A stretch of 64,000 nucleotides of DNA, from NCBI GenBank assembly GCA_022497145.1, contig MU385887.1, forward strand, positions 233,428 to 297,427, read 5' to 3'. Position numbers and translations under genes: made by a program. Source of the stretch: Rostrohypoxylon terebratum. Its lineage: Eukaryota; Ascomycota; Sordariomycetes; Xylariales; Hypoxylaceae. The notes beneath the pieces are model-generated. The model was not told the origin of the DNA, ran no database searches, and saw only the letters and a list, made by a program, of their open reading frames with translations. This document shows positions 47,555-58,769 of this stretch, in pieces (position 1 is the stretch's first letter; the number at the start of each line of letters is the position of its first letter).

Positions 47555-50500
47555 CGTGTTTAAGTTAACGAAGAGTGTTGGTACGATTCAAGTAAGTTTC
47601 AGAAGCCGCAGAAAACAATTTGAGAACGCTGCTGATGTTCGTATGGTTGCTGAATACCAATCGAAGAGTGAGTGCTCTGGAAGGCCTGGTTTATCATCTA
47701 GCTAAGTCTCATCTTGCGAGGAATCAACGAGATCCTTATAGGAAGGAAAACAATGGCTATGATACTACAAGTTGTGCAGCAGAGGAGCCGCGTAGCCAGA
47801 CCACACCGAATATTCGCCAGGAAACCATCGAAAACGAGCCATCTTGTGTCCCCGTAAACCTACAGAGCCTCGCAAACCTGCACGCAATTCTCTCCTTTTT
47901 CGACATCTTCTGGAAACGTACGTCTTTCTCGGTGACGACTGAGGCGATGATGGGATTATTGTATCACCTGGTATACTCAGCAGAATAGAGAAGTGAAAGA
48001 TGCAATGGATGGCTGTGCTACGATCGGGGATTCCTAGAGCAGAAAAATATCACCGCTATGGTCATCATGGGGTTAAGTTGGAAGAGAGGAGTAGGCCAAT
48101 CTACGACGCCGACGAATATTCACGAGCAAGCCTCCGCTTTCGAAGCTGGTTATTATCCAATAGGACTTCGGGCCAAGTCTAGATCGAGCAGGTATCATGA
48201 CGAAGGGATTCGAAAAGAAGGGCTGAAAGTACAGGCGAAACCGATAGGCATGTTTTACCGGGTGTCGTTCGTCAGAGTTGACTTGCTGCAAGAAACACGA
48301 TCGATGAATGGGTACCGACAGCTTGGGTCTCAGAGAACACGGCATGGGTATGACCTAAGCTTCTAAGCTCATGCCTGATGAAAGAGGCAAGTGCAACAGA
48401 CATCGGTAGCCTTCACCCTAAGCTACTTCGAGGATCAGCCTGCATGACGATCATATCGCTCGCCCTCCAAGAGGAACGTGGGATTCCACGAGATGCGTCG
48501 AGAACTCACCGTTCTCGGAACTCCATTGGCGTTCTATCGATGTATGGAAGAAGGAGAACCGCCAGCGGAGCCGCATACAGCGGAGCCGCATACGTGAGAG
48601 ATCCCGTGAGCAGCAAACAAGGTTATGGCCCTAGGTTCCAAGGTTGGATTGCACTTTACCAATTGCGGTCACCTTACCAATACAACTAACCATATGCTCC
48701 TAACAGACCATGAACGAATACTCCACCGGGCGAAATATAATAGCTAAAGTGAACCCTGCGCCTCCTGTACTGCCATGGCCGCTCTGATAGTGACCTCAGG
48801 TATCCTCAGTTATTTGGTCAGTGTTTGCCAGAAACCCACGATGAAATATTGAGTACTACCGAATCAGAGCAGTTTGTGGCCGAAATGTGCTGAAACGGGC
48901 ACAAACAAAACATCTGACACCCGAGCCTGAGCCTTACGACGGATACGTTCTCCCGTTACTTGCCCTTAGGTCATAACGAAGTAACTCAGGTCTTAGTGAG
49001 GCGGGAGAGTAATCTTTGAAGACTCCCGTAATGAGGACCCGTTCCGCCTGCCCAGACATCGCGCTTGGATTGCTCGGTATATGGTATATCGTACTCTCGA
49101 ACCTCTAGATATCAATCTAATTCAGCCCCCAATCGGTGACCTAGCCGTTCAAATGGCGGATCTTATTAAGTCACACGAATTAAACCCTATGTAGTAAGAT
49201 CCGTAAGGCCCCTGTCAATCCAAATTGTAGCAGAGGCTCCAATCTAGAAAGTCCCAGCAACTGTGAGAAAGGTATGACGCCTGCAGGGCCCGTGTCCGTC
49301 ATCGAGCCTTACAGGAAACGACCTATGGTACTTCTTTTAGGCAGCCCCGACTCCGGGCAGCGAGCTTTGAGCCGATTGCACGGATAGTAAGGAGCCTAAT
49401 GTCACATGACGAATCTTACAAGTGTGTAATCGTGTGGGTGACGACAGGGAGGTTGAGTCTGGTAGGAATGTGCCACCGGTATTGGGCCGGTAGAGATCCG
49501 AGGAGGTGAGATTAAGGGGGTCCTTCACCTACAGGTACTTAGCTGTACGTTTACGCAGCTCAAGCTTGTGTCATCCTGAAGATTTTTATAAACCTGAGCT
49601 TGAGAGGCGACTTTTGCTACCGGAAGACACCGAACAGATACTATTTCTCCGAGAAACGGCATTCTTTGAGTAATAGAAATGATGAATTGCTATAATTCTT
49701 GACAAGAGTCGGTTGTGATAAGGGCAGAGATCCCAGAACAAGACAGTGGCGGAGATCCTACTTCGGTAATCATCCGCGAGATTTCCCCCTTAGCTAACAT
49801 GATGGATCAATCTGCAAATTTTGGTCAATTACTTCTAGTATCTGAGGAATTCTCCTAAAACTATATGCTGTATGACCTAGAGAATTCCAATTCATCCATG
49901 CTTGGGCCAATTCAAAGCTCTGCGGCTGCCCTCCTTTAACCAGCCCACGTTCCTTTCTCATCAGCCACCATGCAGAAGGAGATCGATCTCGTCCGCTCTA
50001 TTACGTACAGTTCCCCAAGATGGATGGATTTGACGACATGAAGTGCGGAATTGCTCTTTTAAGTGCCGGTAGGCGTATCTTGGCGATTCAGCATCCTCAG
50101 CTCGGCCTAATATGTCGGAGGACTCGGACAAGAGCGAAACATCCTACGATGCTGCAACCCTGTTTTTTCTTCGACAAGAGCTCGCCGCCCCTTGATTGAT
50201 ACCGCCGTGGCTTGAATTGGTCGCGAACCAGGAAGGAGGCTTGCGGTCCCGAGTGGGTTCGGCAGCTTAGTCATAAGTCTAGAACGCTTCCATCAGTGTC
50301 AGACCATCGTGGAAAGGAAACACTAGGGGAAAATCGCTTTCCTCCGCCTCGATCATACACCGGAAACATCCTCAGGACTACATAAGCCCCTTTCTAATCT
50401 GGCAATGTGGCAAATGAAGTGGGTTGCAGATTTGAGACGGCATGATATTATAAGGAGACGGGTTAGCAAGCTTATGGGGGACATAAATTCCAATATGGTC

Positions 50501-51466
50501 CCCTGTGCGGACTGTAAGGGAAAATGTATAGTGCGCGGACGACTCAATGCGTGCAGGGGAAAGGTTTTGGAAGAGGATATTGGATGGCATTTTCTCATTC
50601 ATCTCCTTTTTGACGAATCGGGGCCGGAATATGCCTAACAACACATAAATGCCACGACACTCTCGACAACAACTCACACAGTTACATCGGCCCCTTCGGA
50701 AATAGACGCTGCAATTGGGAATCTCCTTAATGAAATTGTCCTGTTCAATGAAAGCGATGAATTGAGTATGGATAGCTGGGTGTATATAAATTGTCGTTGG
50801 AAAACCGCAGCATGAGCCCGGAGTTATTGGGGAAAGTACTTGGTAAGTGGTGATACAGTATACTACTACCCGGTATCAAGGGCGCACAACTCTTACCTAC
50901 TCATCAAACCAATAAAAATCGCGAATTCGTTCCCCAAAACTCTAAAGAATAAATTTTGCTTAAATTTTATTCGCTCCTTCCCTATCTTCCCCATAGCCAC
51001 GAGAAGGACAGCTCATTTATGGTATGGGGATTCAGGAACGTGGAAGCGACGAACACAAGAAAAAGTAGCGAGATCCATTAGGAGAGTAAGAGTCATTGTG
51101 CCACGCGGATTGACGTAGTCGAATCTGCCTCAGTAGGTGCTCCACTTTTTAACGTAAATATGCGCATCTGAATGGCGTGTCGCTCTAAATGCGCGTCTCC
51201 TTCAGGTACCGTACCTGTAATCTTTCTCTTCACCTATTGCTAAATCCGGTTCCCAACATCATCTTCCGTCCTATCGGATCCGCAATTCTGTTCACCAATT
51301 GACGGACCAATCGAACTTCGGGTTGGTTGGACGTCGGTTGTCGGTCGTCGTCATTTCTCCGATCATGAATTTGGGAAGATCTCCGCCATCTACTTGCCGG
51401 GTTGTTGAACTCCGTCCTTCCCGGGTCTGAGAGCTGTGGTGCCTAGATCCGCCCTCGCTGTCCCGG
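47555..51466. other. 3.9 kb region: unassigned frames only
   Basis: Three successive plus-strand frames of about 100-120 codons occur at 47620-47988 (first ATG 47635), 48058-48366 and 48378-48689. None shows a known domain. They could be exons of a lineage-specific gene, or chance. A Cys-containing frame (VPCADCKGKC) at 50405-50638 is also unassigned. The right end holds the polymerase eta promoter and its uORF. The remainder has frequent stops. Confidence 0.5.
51365..51430 (+). promoter_or_regulatory. Upstream ORF before DNA polymerase eta
   Basis: An ATG at 51365 opens 21 codons ending in TGA at 51428-51430, 36 bases before the polymerase start at 51467. It would be the last upstream ATG if the leader extends this far. 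Confidence 0.4.
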
Positions 51467-53496
51467 ATGAGGATGTCTTCACCACGTTTCCAGCCGTCGT
51501 CGCCGGTTCACGGCACCGGCCGACGGAAATCTCAATACACATATAGACAACTTAGTTTATTGACATCTTATTCAACATCGTCACCTCTGCGAGTTATCGC
51601 ACACATAGATTTAGACGCCTTCTACGCTCAAGTTGAAATGGTCCGCTTGGGCGTTACGGAAGATCAACCACTAGCTGTTCAACAATGGTATTTACTTCTA
51701 CTATCGCGTATTTCATATCATTTACTGACTCACGAATTCATAGGCAAGGATTGATTGCTGTCAACTATCCAGCACGTAGCTTTGGAATAGGCCGGCACTG
51801 TACCGTGACTGACGCAAAGAAAATGTGCCCAAAACTCATCGCGCAGCACGTCGCTACTTGGAAGGAAGGCGACGAAAAATGGGCGTATCATGAAGACGCG
51901 GCATCTCATATCGGAACTCATAAGGTTTCACTAGATCCTTACAGACTTCAATCACGAAAAATTCTCGCGTTAATCAAGGAGAGCTTACCACCCAACCTGC
52001 AGAAGGTCGAGAAAGCAAGTATAGACGAAGTCTTCCTTGACCTATCCGCACATATCCACTCCATCCTTCTGCAGAGGTTTCCCGAGCTTACGAATCCTCC
52101 TCCTTATGATGACCCTACGGAGAAGCTACCTCTCCCCCCGATAACTGCTCTTGACTGGCAAGCAGATGCTCTCATCGACCTCGAGGATGCAGAATTGGAG
52201 GCAGATGATCCGGACTGGGACGATGTAGCGATTTTGATTGGGTCAGAGATTGTTCGAGATATACGAGCTCATATCCGCCGGACATTGGGATATACATGCT
52301 CTGCGGGCATAGCGGGCAATAAAATGCTCAGTAAGTTGGGCTCTGGATACAAGAAACCCAACCAGCAGACAGTCATACGAAATCGGGCTGTGCAACACTT
52401 CTTATCTGACATGAAGTTTACTAAGATTCGTAACTTGGGAGGCAAGCTTGGCGATCAGGTCGTGTCAAGCTTCAATACAGAGTCCATTAAGGATCTACTA
52501 CTCGTGCCAGTGGAGCAAATGAAGCTCAAGTTGGGCGACGATACCGGAGTCTGGATTTACAACACGATCCGCGGAATTGATCCTAGCGAAGTCAATTCAC
52601 GTACGCAGATCAAATCCATGTTGTCTGCTAAATCATTTAGGCCCAGCATAAACAGCCAGGAGCAAGGTGTCAGGTGGTTACGGATCTTTGCCGCGGACAT
52701 ATTCTCGCGATTGGTGGAAGAGGGTGTTTTCGAAAACAGGAGGCGACCGAAGACTATCAACTTACATCACCGAGGCCAGGGGGGTCAGACCCGCTCACGG
52801 CAGAGTAGCATTCCGCAAGGGAGGACACTCGACGAGGCAACCTTATTCGAACTTGCCAAGAACCTATTCAGCCAAATTATCCAAGAAGGTAGGGTCTGGC
52901 CATGCGCAAATCTAAGCTTAAGCGTGGGAGGGTTCGAGGACGGGGTGACTGGTAATTTAGGAATAGGCGCTTTCCTGCTGAAGGGAGACGAAGCTCGCGA
53001 ATCAAGGGGGGCCAGTCGGGAGGCATCGGTAGGGTTATCTACGCATGAACGACCGGAGAAGAAGCGACGTGTGGATAATTCCGGAATACAGCGATTCTTT
53101 CCTAAGAAGGAGAGTTCTTCGGGTGGGGACGCTGAGGAGAGTCTCGACGACGACGTAGTAGATACGGTAAATCCCCAGATTCGGGCTAAGGAATCGTCGC
53201 CGAACCGAACTGGAATTGGTCCAACACCAATCACGGACGACTACATCAAGGTATGTACGCGCTGCGACGCAAGGCTCGACGGCGCCGAGGCCCTCCAAAA
53301 CCATCTCGATTGGCACTTCGCCAAAGACCTTCAGGAGGAAGAACGTGGCAAACGGACATTTGCCAATGGCCACTCCACGGCATCACGCGGTCAGAAGACC
53401 GCTACTGCATCGTCGTCTTCGTCTAAGAAACCTACGAAAGCTAGTGCTTCTAATAGTAAGCTCGAGCATGGGCAGAGCAAATTGAAGTTTGGATGA
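51467..53496 (+). CDS. RAD30: DNA polymerase eta (Y-family translesion polymerase)
   Basis: Exons 51467-51687 and 51744-53496 flank a 56 bp intron that splits the Trp of QQWQGLIAVNYPAR; the product is 657 residues, similar to other fungal Rad30 proteins. The enzyme copies past UV-induced cyclobutane dimers. The catalytic metal ligands sit in IAHIDLDAFYAQVE (Asp about residue 48) and KASIDEVFLDLS (Asp/Glu near residues 166-168). Palm/finger motifs include YPARSFGI. The thumb helix-hairpin-helix is marked by SAGIAGNKMLSKLGSG and KIRNLGGKLG. After the little-finger domain come a PIP-like box (GIQRFFPKK, about residue 519), a UBZ-type zinc finger near 576 (CTRC ... HLDWH) and a second PIP-like end (QSKLKFG). 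These parts recruit it to ubiquitylated PCNA. An alternative start two codons later is possible. Confidence 0.96.
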
Positions 53497-56400
53497 ATTG
53501 ATACCTGGCATGCAACTCAGGACTCGAAGCGAACGCTACATGCGCCCCGGTGGACTCCATCTTATTCATTTGTCCAGATGGAATGCTTTGCCTCCTCATA
53601 TACGGCATCCAACAGACACGAACTCGTCCCCTAGCGTTAAAGTGCGCCTCGAAAGGGCAGGCCCACCCCCACATGCACATTCCCTATGTCTTAAGTTGGG
53701 TGATATGATACTAGTACTAGTATAAGGCGCCTACGGGAACTACCCCCTGAGTATTGATGAGCTGTGCCGATGATTTTATGTTGAGTTTAATGGAGGATTG
53801 TCTCGACATCCACTCGCTCGGCACGGAACCGAGAGGGTTCTCTGATCTAGCAGAAATGTCGGTCTGCACGCCCACCGACCCACTGTGCAAGGCACAAACA
53901 ATTATAGCGCGACGGTGGTCGGAACAAAACTGAAGATTAACGGGTTGATCGCGGACTCGCATTGACGACTTCGAATCTCTAAAGTCGCTCAAGCTTTAGT
54001 TGCATGAGCCGGGGAACGTGTGCATTCGCGATCTAGAATCGGCGAAACAGCTTATCGGCATCATGAGCACAGTGGCGGCAAATACCTACCGGCGAGTTCC
54101 TCTAAGGGATCACATGCGGCATAAGGTGGACTACTACGTAGGAACGAAATTTCTAGGAGGCTCTATTAGGGAAAAGTGTGTGTGACGGCACGCGATGGGT
54201 AGTAGCAATGATCCGGTGCGAGAAGAGAGAAATCGAATTACATGCCGCCACCCGCATTGCAGTTTGACAGGTACGAGAGGGCATAAAGAAGAGAGATTCG
54301 ATATGAAGCGAATGATGTCGCAAGGCAACCTGACGGTAAACACCTACTTGTCTTTTTCATCTCACTAAATAAGTATTTGCCATTGTCATCATGTCACAGG
54401 AGTGGGAGGGAGGTTGGCAATGATTGGTTGAACTAACCTTCAGGCATCCATCAGACTACTACTTGTTTGGGCTCAAGTGCATAGTGGATGTATTGATACC
54501 CAACGCGCGAGAACGCATTTCCAGTTTTTTTCTACGAGCCTGCTTTTTGTCTCCCTTTTCTCCTACTGTGTGCCACGTCCTTTGACCATGATGAGCAAAT
54601 GCCTAATCGCTTCAAGCGGGATGAGTACATTTCTAAGTGGCGGGACCCATCTCGACTTATCTAGCCAGTGAGGACGAAGCCGCTGTTGATTACACTCCGG
54701 CAACAACCCTGAACAACGGTATCGACCCAGTCAAGAGACGATGCCAATTCTCATCCAAAACAAAAAAAGCATCTGCGTACGTACATGCCATATGTACATA
54801 ATACGATACACTCTTTTCATTTGGGAGAAGTGTTCGATCGGGTAGGGTTTCAATCGGGACCACGATGTGATGGAACAAGGCAATTAAGGACACTGCTCCT
54901 TCGAATGGGATAGAGTCCTCCCCGTAATCTAGAGGGGGGAGCGTGTGAGTGTATAATAGGAAGTCTAGAGACCGCGTTCCCTGCCTGTGGGAGATTTCTA
55001 AGAAAGTTCTTGGTCTTCCTTTGGACGGATTTGCAATCCCAAACGCCAAAACGAACCGGTGTGAGAGAGGAAAGTCTCCTCGAATTTCACGAGCCAGAAG
55101 AGCCAGAACAGCCAAAGCAGCCCAACCCGTAACGGGCTACCGAACGAACGAAAATTTTTACTCCACCGACAGCTTTTAAGTAGTCAGAACTGCAACACAA
55201 GTTTCTTTCTTGGTTAGACCCTCGAAAGCAACGATTGCTTTTTCTTCACTATTATTATTGTCCGCCCCAGGTCGGTCAACGTCAAATTTTAAACCTTACA
55301 TACGTACCTACATAATCCAAACCCTACGAGGGGGCAAAGTTATCGATTATATGTACGGATTATACAGATTATTGACCGATCGTCACGAAGAGTTGCATCG
55401 AAGAAGAAGCGGTGCGTGTGTTTGCTGCCATTTAATGCGAGACATACGGGCACCAGCCATCCATCCTTCCCACATTCGGAAGTCCTAGGACCAGGTTGTT
55501 TAGCGTACTCGACTCTATTCGGTCTATTCGGTCCATCATCAGCCACATCTGTCCAGGCCACCCCTGACATCTGAACCAATTCTAGTTTAGAAATCTGGAA
55601 ATCTGAAAAGTCGATAGCGATTTGGATAACGATAGCGACGCTTGCTGCGTTCTATTCCAAAAGAACCTCTATTCTGCCCCTCATCTGTTGCAACGAGATA
55701 GATCATTTCCCAGCTTTTCGGACCCCGTCACTGTCGCTCTGCGCTCTGCGCGTCAACCAACCTGGGACGTCGCCGGGGGTTGATTTACGCATCTTCCGCT
55801 ACCAACAGAAAACCCCAAACCCCCCCAGCAAGCCAGCAGCAAGCCAGCAGCAGGCCAGCCCTAGTCAGCCCGGGTGAGTCAATCTCACTCTTGCATCTCG
55901 AACGACGGCGGGTTGTAAGCTTCCTTTGCGCTACACCACCTACCTAATAATACCTATACGTTTTGGCCAGCGCTACATTGCCGTAGGTACTGGCATATAT
56001 AGTACCATAGTAGTGTCATAACCTTGAAGTGCACTCGCATAGCGCACTCACATCGTGCACTACACCACGCTACCTAACGCTACCAATCCTCCTCATTCTG
56101 GGCTCATTCGATTTTCATCCCTTGGTCGCGACCTAGACCTAGACCAAGCCTGTTGCGTTGTGAAACTATTCGATCTGTCCTGCTATTTGCTTTCTATAAT
56201 ACCTGACTGTTTATCGTTAATATACCTAGGTATTTTGTCACTACTATTTTCTGATATCAACACCCTATTATCACCATTATCACCATCTTCAATAAGGCTC
56301 TAGTGTTCTCTCTGCCAACCAACCCAACCCACGCGCCGTCTGGAACAGTGACACCGATCCACTGTCCGCGCACAAGACCAACTCATTGGTCTCGCCGCCT

Positions 56401-57400
56401 TGTCACCGCACCCGGGAAAGACATCTGTTAAGACTCTCAGCTGACGAGACGCTACATTACGTACATTGCATCCGCTATTTTCTTAATAATTCACCTCCTT
56501 TCCAGTATCTTACCTCCAGGGCTGTCCCTCCAGGCTTGTTGTCTGTCTATCTTTCCACATTCTACTGTTGTTGTTCCCAACAAGTCGTATCCCGGTCTCT
56601 TTCGGTACTACGATATTACTACTATACAGTACAGTTCCGTCGCCAAGCACACCGTATCGTTGTATTGTATGTACATCCGCTATTCGCTGGTATAAGAATT
56701 CGACTCTTCAAGGTTCAGCTGTTTGTGGCCCTGCAAGCCTTGTAGGTCACTCTATCGCCACCGATTCAAGGATTGGTTAGGGATTGGGACTCCACGCCAC
56801 GCCACCATCCCTGTCGGGGTTCGAGTTGGTGTCGCCATTGTGCCTTGTCACCCTCGCCCGCTTTCCCCTAATAGGCCCCTCCTTTCCCTCCTTTCCCTCC
56901 TTTCGCCTGCAGTATCCATACACATACATAATACATGACCATACATAACCATACATAACCCTACATAACTATACATAACCCTACATAACTATACATAACA
57001 TACATTCATACATAAAGTACTTGGTATACATCCGTATAGGTACTTTTATCTGGGTACTTTTTTTACACCTAGTACCTCTCTAGGTACCTCTATAGGTGCC
57101 ACACAGCATAATAGGACTTTTTGTGTGCCGCGGGTCCTCTCCGTCCACTCGTCCACTCTTATCCAACTCTGTCCAGGTCCTCCAGACCCACAAGCAGAGA
57201 CCCTTCTGCCGCCCTTTTCTCCTCCCCACCACCCACACTTTACTCCTCTTCATCTTCTCTCGACTATTTCGCTCTTCTATTGTTTTCTTTTCCTTCCTCT
57301 TTCCCACGTTTTTCAATCTTCGTCTACCGTCGGCTCCTTTTTCCTTCCCTATTCCACCTAATCGTTGTCGACCGGTAATCCTCTCTATCCCTCGACCAAC
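53497..57400. other. 3.9 kb region, no recognisable gene; RfeG-like promoter and leader
   Basis: Open frames such as 54690-55115 (-) lack an early ATG and any motif. The stretch contains a CCAGCAAG/CCAGCAGCAGG run (about 55823-55862), a CCTTTCCCT direct repeat (56881-56904), a 10-bp tandem array (56941-57000) and a long pyrimidine-rich leader-like segment (57200-57400) right before the RfeG-like gene, typical of well-expressed fungal promoters. Confidence 0.55.
56941..57000. repeat. Six tandem 10-bp repeats (consensus MTACATAACY)
   Basis: Six consecutive units follow one another with exact 10-bp spacing: ATACATAACC twice, then CTACATAACT alternating with ATACATAACC, ending ATACATAACA. The array lies about 400 bp upstream of the RfeG-like start codon. 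Confidence 0.95.
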
Positions 57401-58769
57401 ATGAATCGACGCCCCGCACCTTCAGCGAGCAGCACTCTGCCTCCTCAAAACCGACAGAATGAGTATTTCGTACCCAGGGACGGTATAGACCGCGAGGTCA
57501 TTACCGCTGACATCTGTCGCTACCTTGGAAACGATGCTCTCGTACGTCCTGGTACTTACGAGGTATGATTTTCATGACTCTTACAATTCACCATCCTGCC
57601 AAGGCTGGGAGAACTCGATGTTGACAATCCCGCGCTTCAGAACCCGCAGAGTGGCCAGGTTATCCAAGGCTACTACATCAATGCCTACCGAAACTTAACA
57701 ACAGTGAGTTCTCACCGCTCGACCGACAACTTCCCTAATATGCGGTCGCTAACCAGCCTTTCGCGCTATTTCAGGCTATGATCGAAGACTTGAAAGCAGA
57801 CTCGGCGCGATGGGATCAAGAAAGGCGGCAGCAATCGGCGAGCCGCAATAACGCTGCCGGAGGTACTATGGCCTCGAGAGACTCGAACGGCGTATATGTC
57901 AGACTCTCTAACTCCCCTATAGTCCAATACCGCAATTCGGACACGCACCAGTCGCGTCAGTATTACGGGCCAACCGAAAGCGGATTCGCGTCGGCAGACC
58001 TGAACCGTGATCCGTACGGTGATGCTACACCCAGATATCCAGGAACAGGATCAGCAGGATACACGGGAGCCGCTGGCTCGTATACTGCGCAACCTTATCC
58101 TCAGAGTGGCTATAGCACTCAACAGGGGTATACTACCCAGTCGCAATTCCAGAACCCAGGTGCAAGTGTGACTTACCCACCGATGCCTCCGGCAGGATTT
58201 GGCCAGGCCGGCCAGGAACCTCCTTTCCAGCTAGTTGGAGCAGACTCGAGAGTAGCAACCAACCCGCAGGCTATGTACAATGACCCGTACGCGGCCTCAA
58301 GGGATCCCCGTGACCAGAGGACACCTATTACCACAATGCCACCCAGCAGGACTACTTACCCGACCTCAGGAGCACCCGCACCGCAAGGCTACCCATCCTC
58401 ATCGGCAGCGCCTGGCGGCTATTACCCTTCGAACCCATCGCCATCAAACCCTGCCTATGCGCCAACCGTTCAGCCTGGAGATCCATTTTATGGACGCGGT
58501 GCGTACACCACAGGTCTTTAATTTATCATCTTCCCCAATTCCCTTTTTCTGATTGTTTAGCGTCTCCAGCAGGCACAACCTCATACGGTTCAGCACAAGA
58601 TCCACAGTATGAAAATGCCCCTGCCCCATCACGCCCTGCAGCAACAGGCAATACTCAATCATCAACTAGTGGATCGGCTTCAGCCCCGCGACATCGTGGT
58701 GAGAGGGATAGCGTCGATCGCCACACCGAGTCCAGGCACGCCCACCGGCCTCATCGCTCAGGTCGATAA
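57401..58769 (+). CDS. RfeG-like protein (putative transcription factor)
   Basis: Four exons (57401-57562, 57641-57703, 57775-58498, 58561-58769) give 385 residues. The N-terminal 90 residues are the conserved part: NEYFVPRDGIDREVITADIC, RYLGNDALVRPGTYE, GYYINAYRNLTTAMIEDLK, then ADSARWDQERRQ. From memory this matches fungal proteins annotated as transcription factor RfeG, whose biochemical role is not well defined. The middle is Gly/Pro/Tyr/Gln-rich and disordered. The last exon, reached across a 62 bp intron, ends in an Arg/His-rich segment (RHRGERDSVDRHTESRHAHR). Without the last splice the frame would stop at 58521; the splice is preferred because the added exon stays open and gives the basic end. 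Confidence 0.85.

Noticed and set aside
54690..55115. 141-codon minus frame
   Set aside because: It starts at a TTG, has its first ATG very late and contains no family signature.
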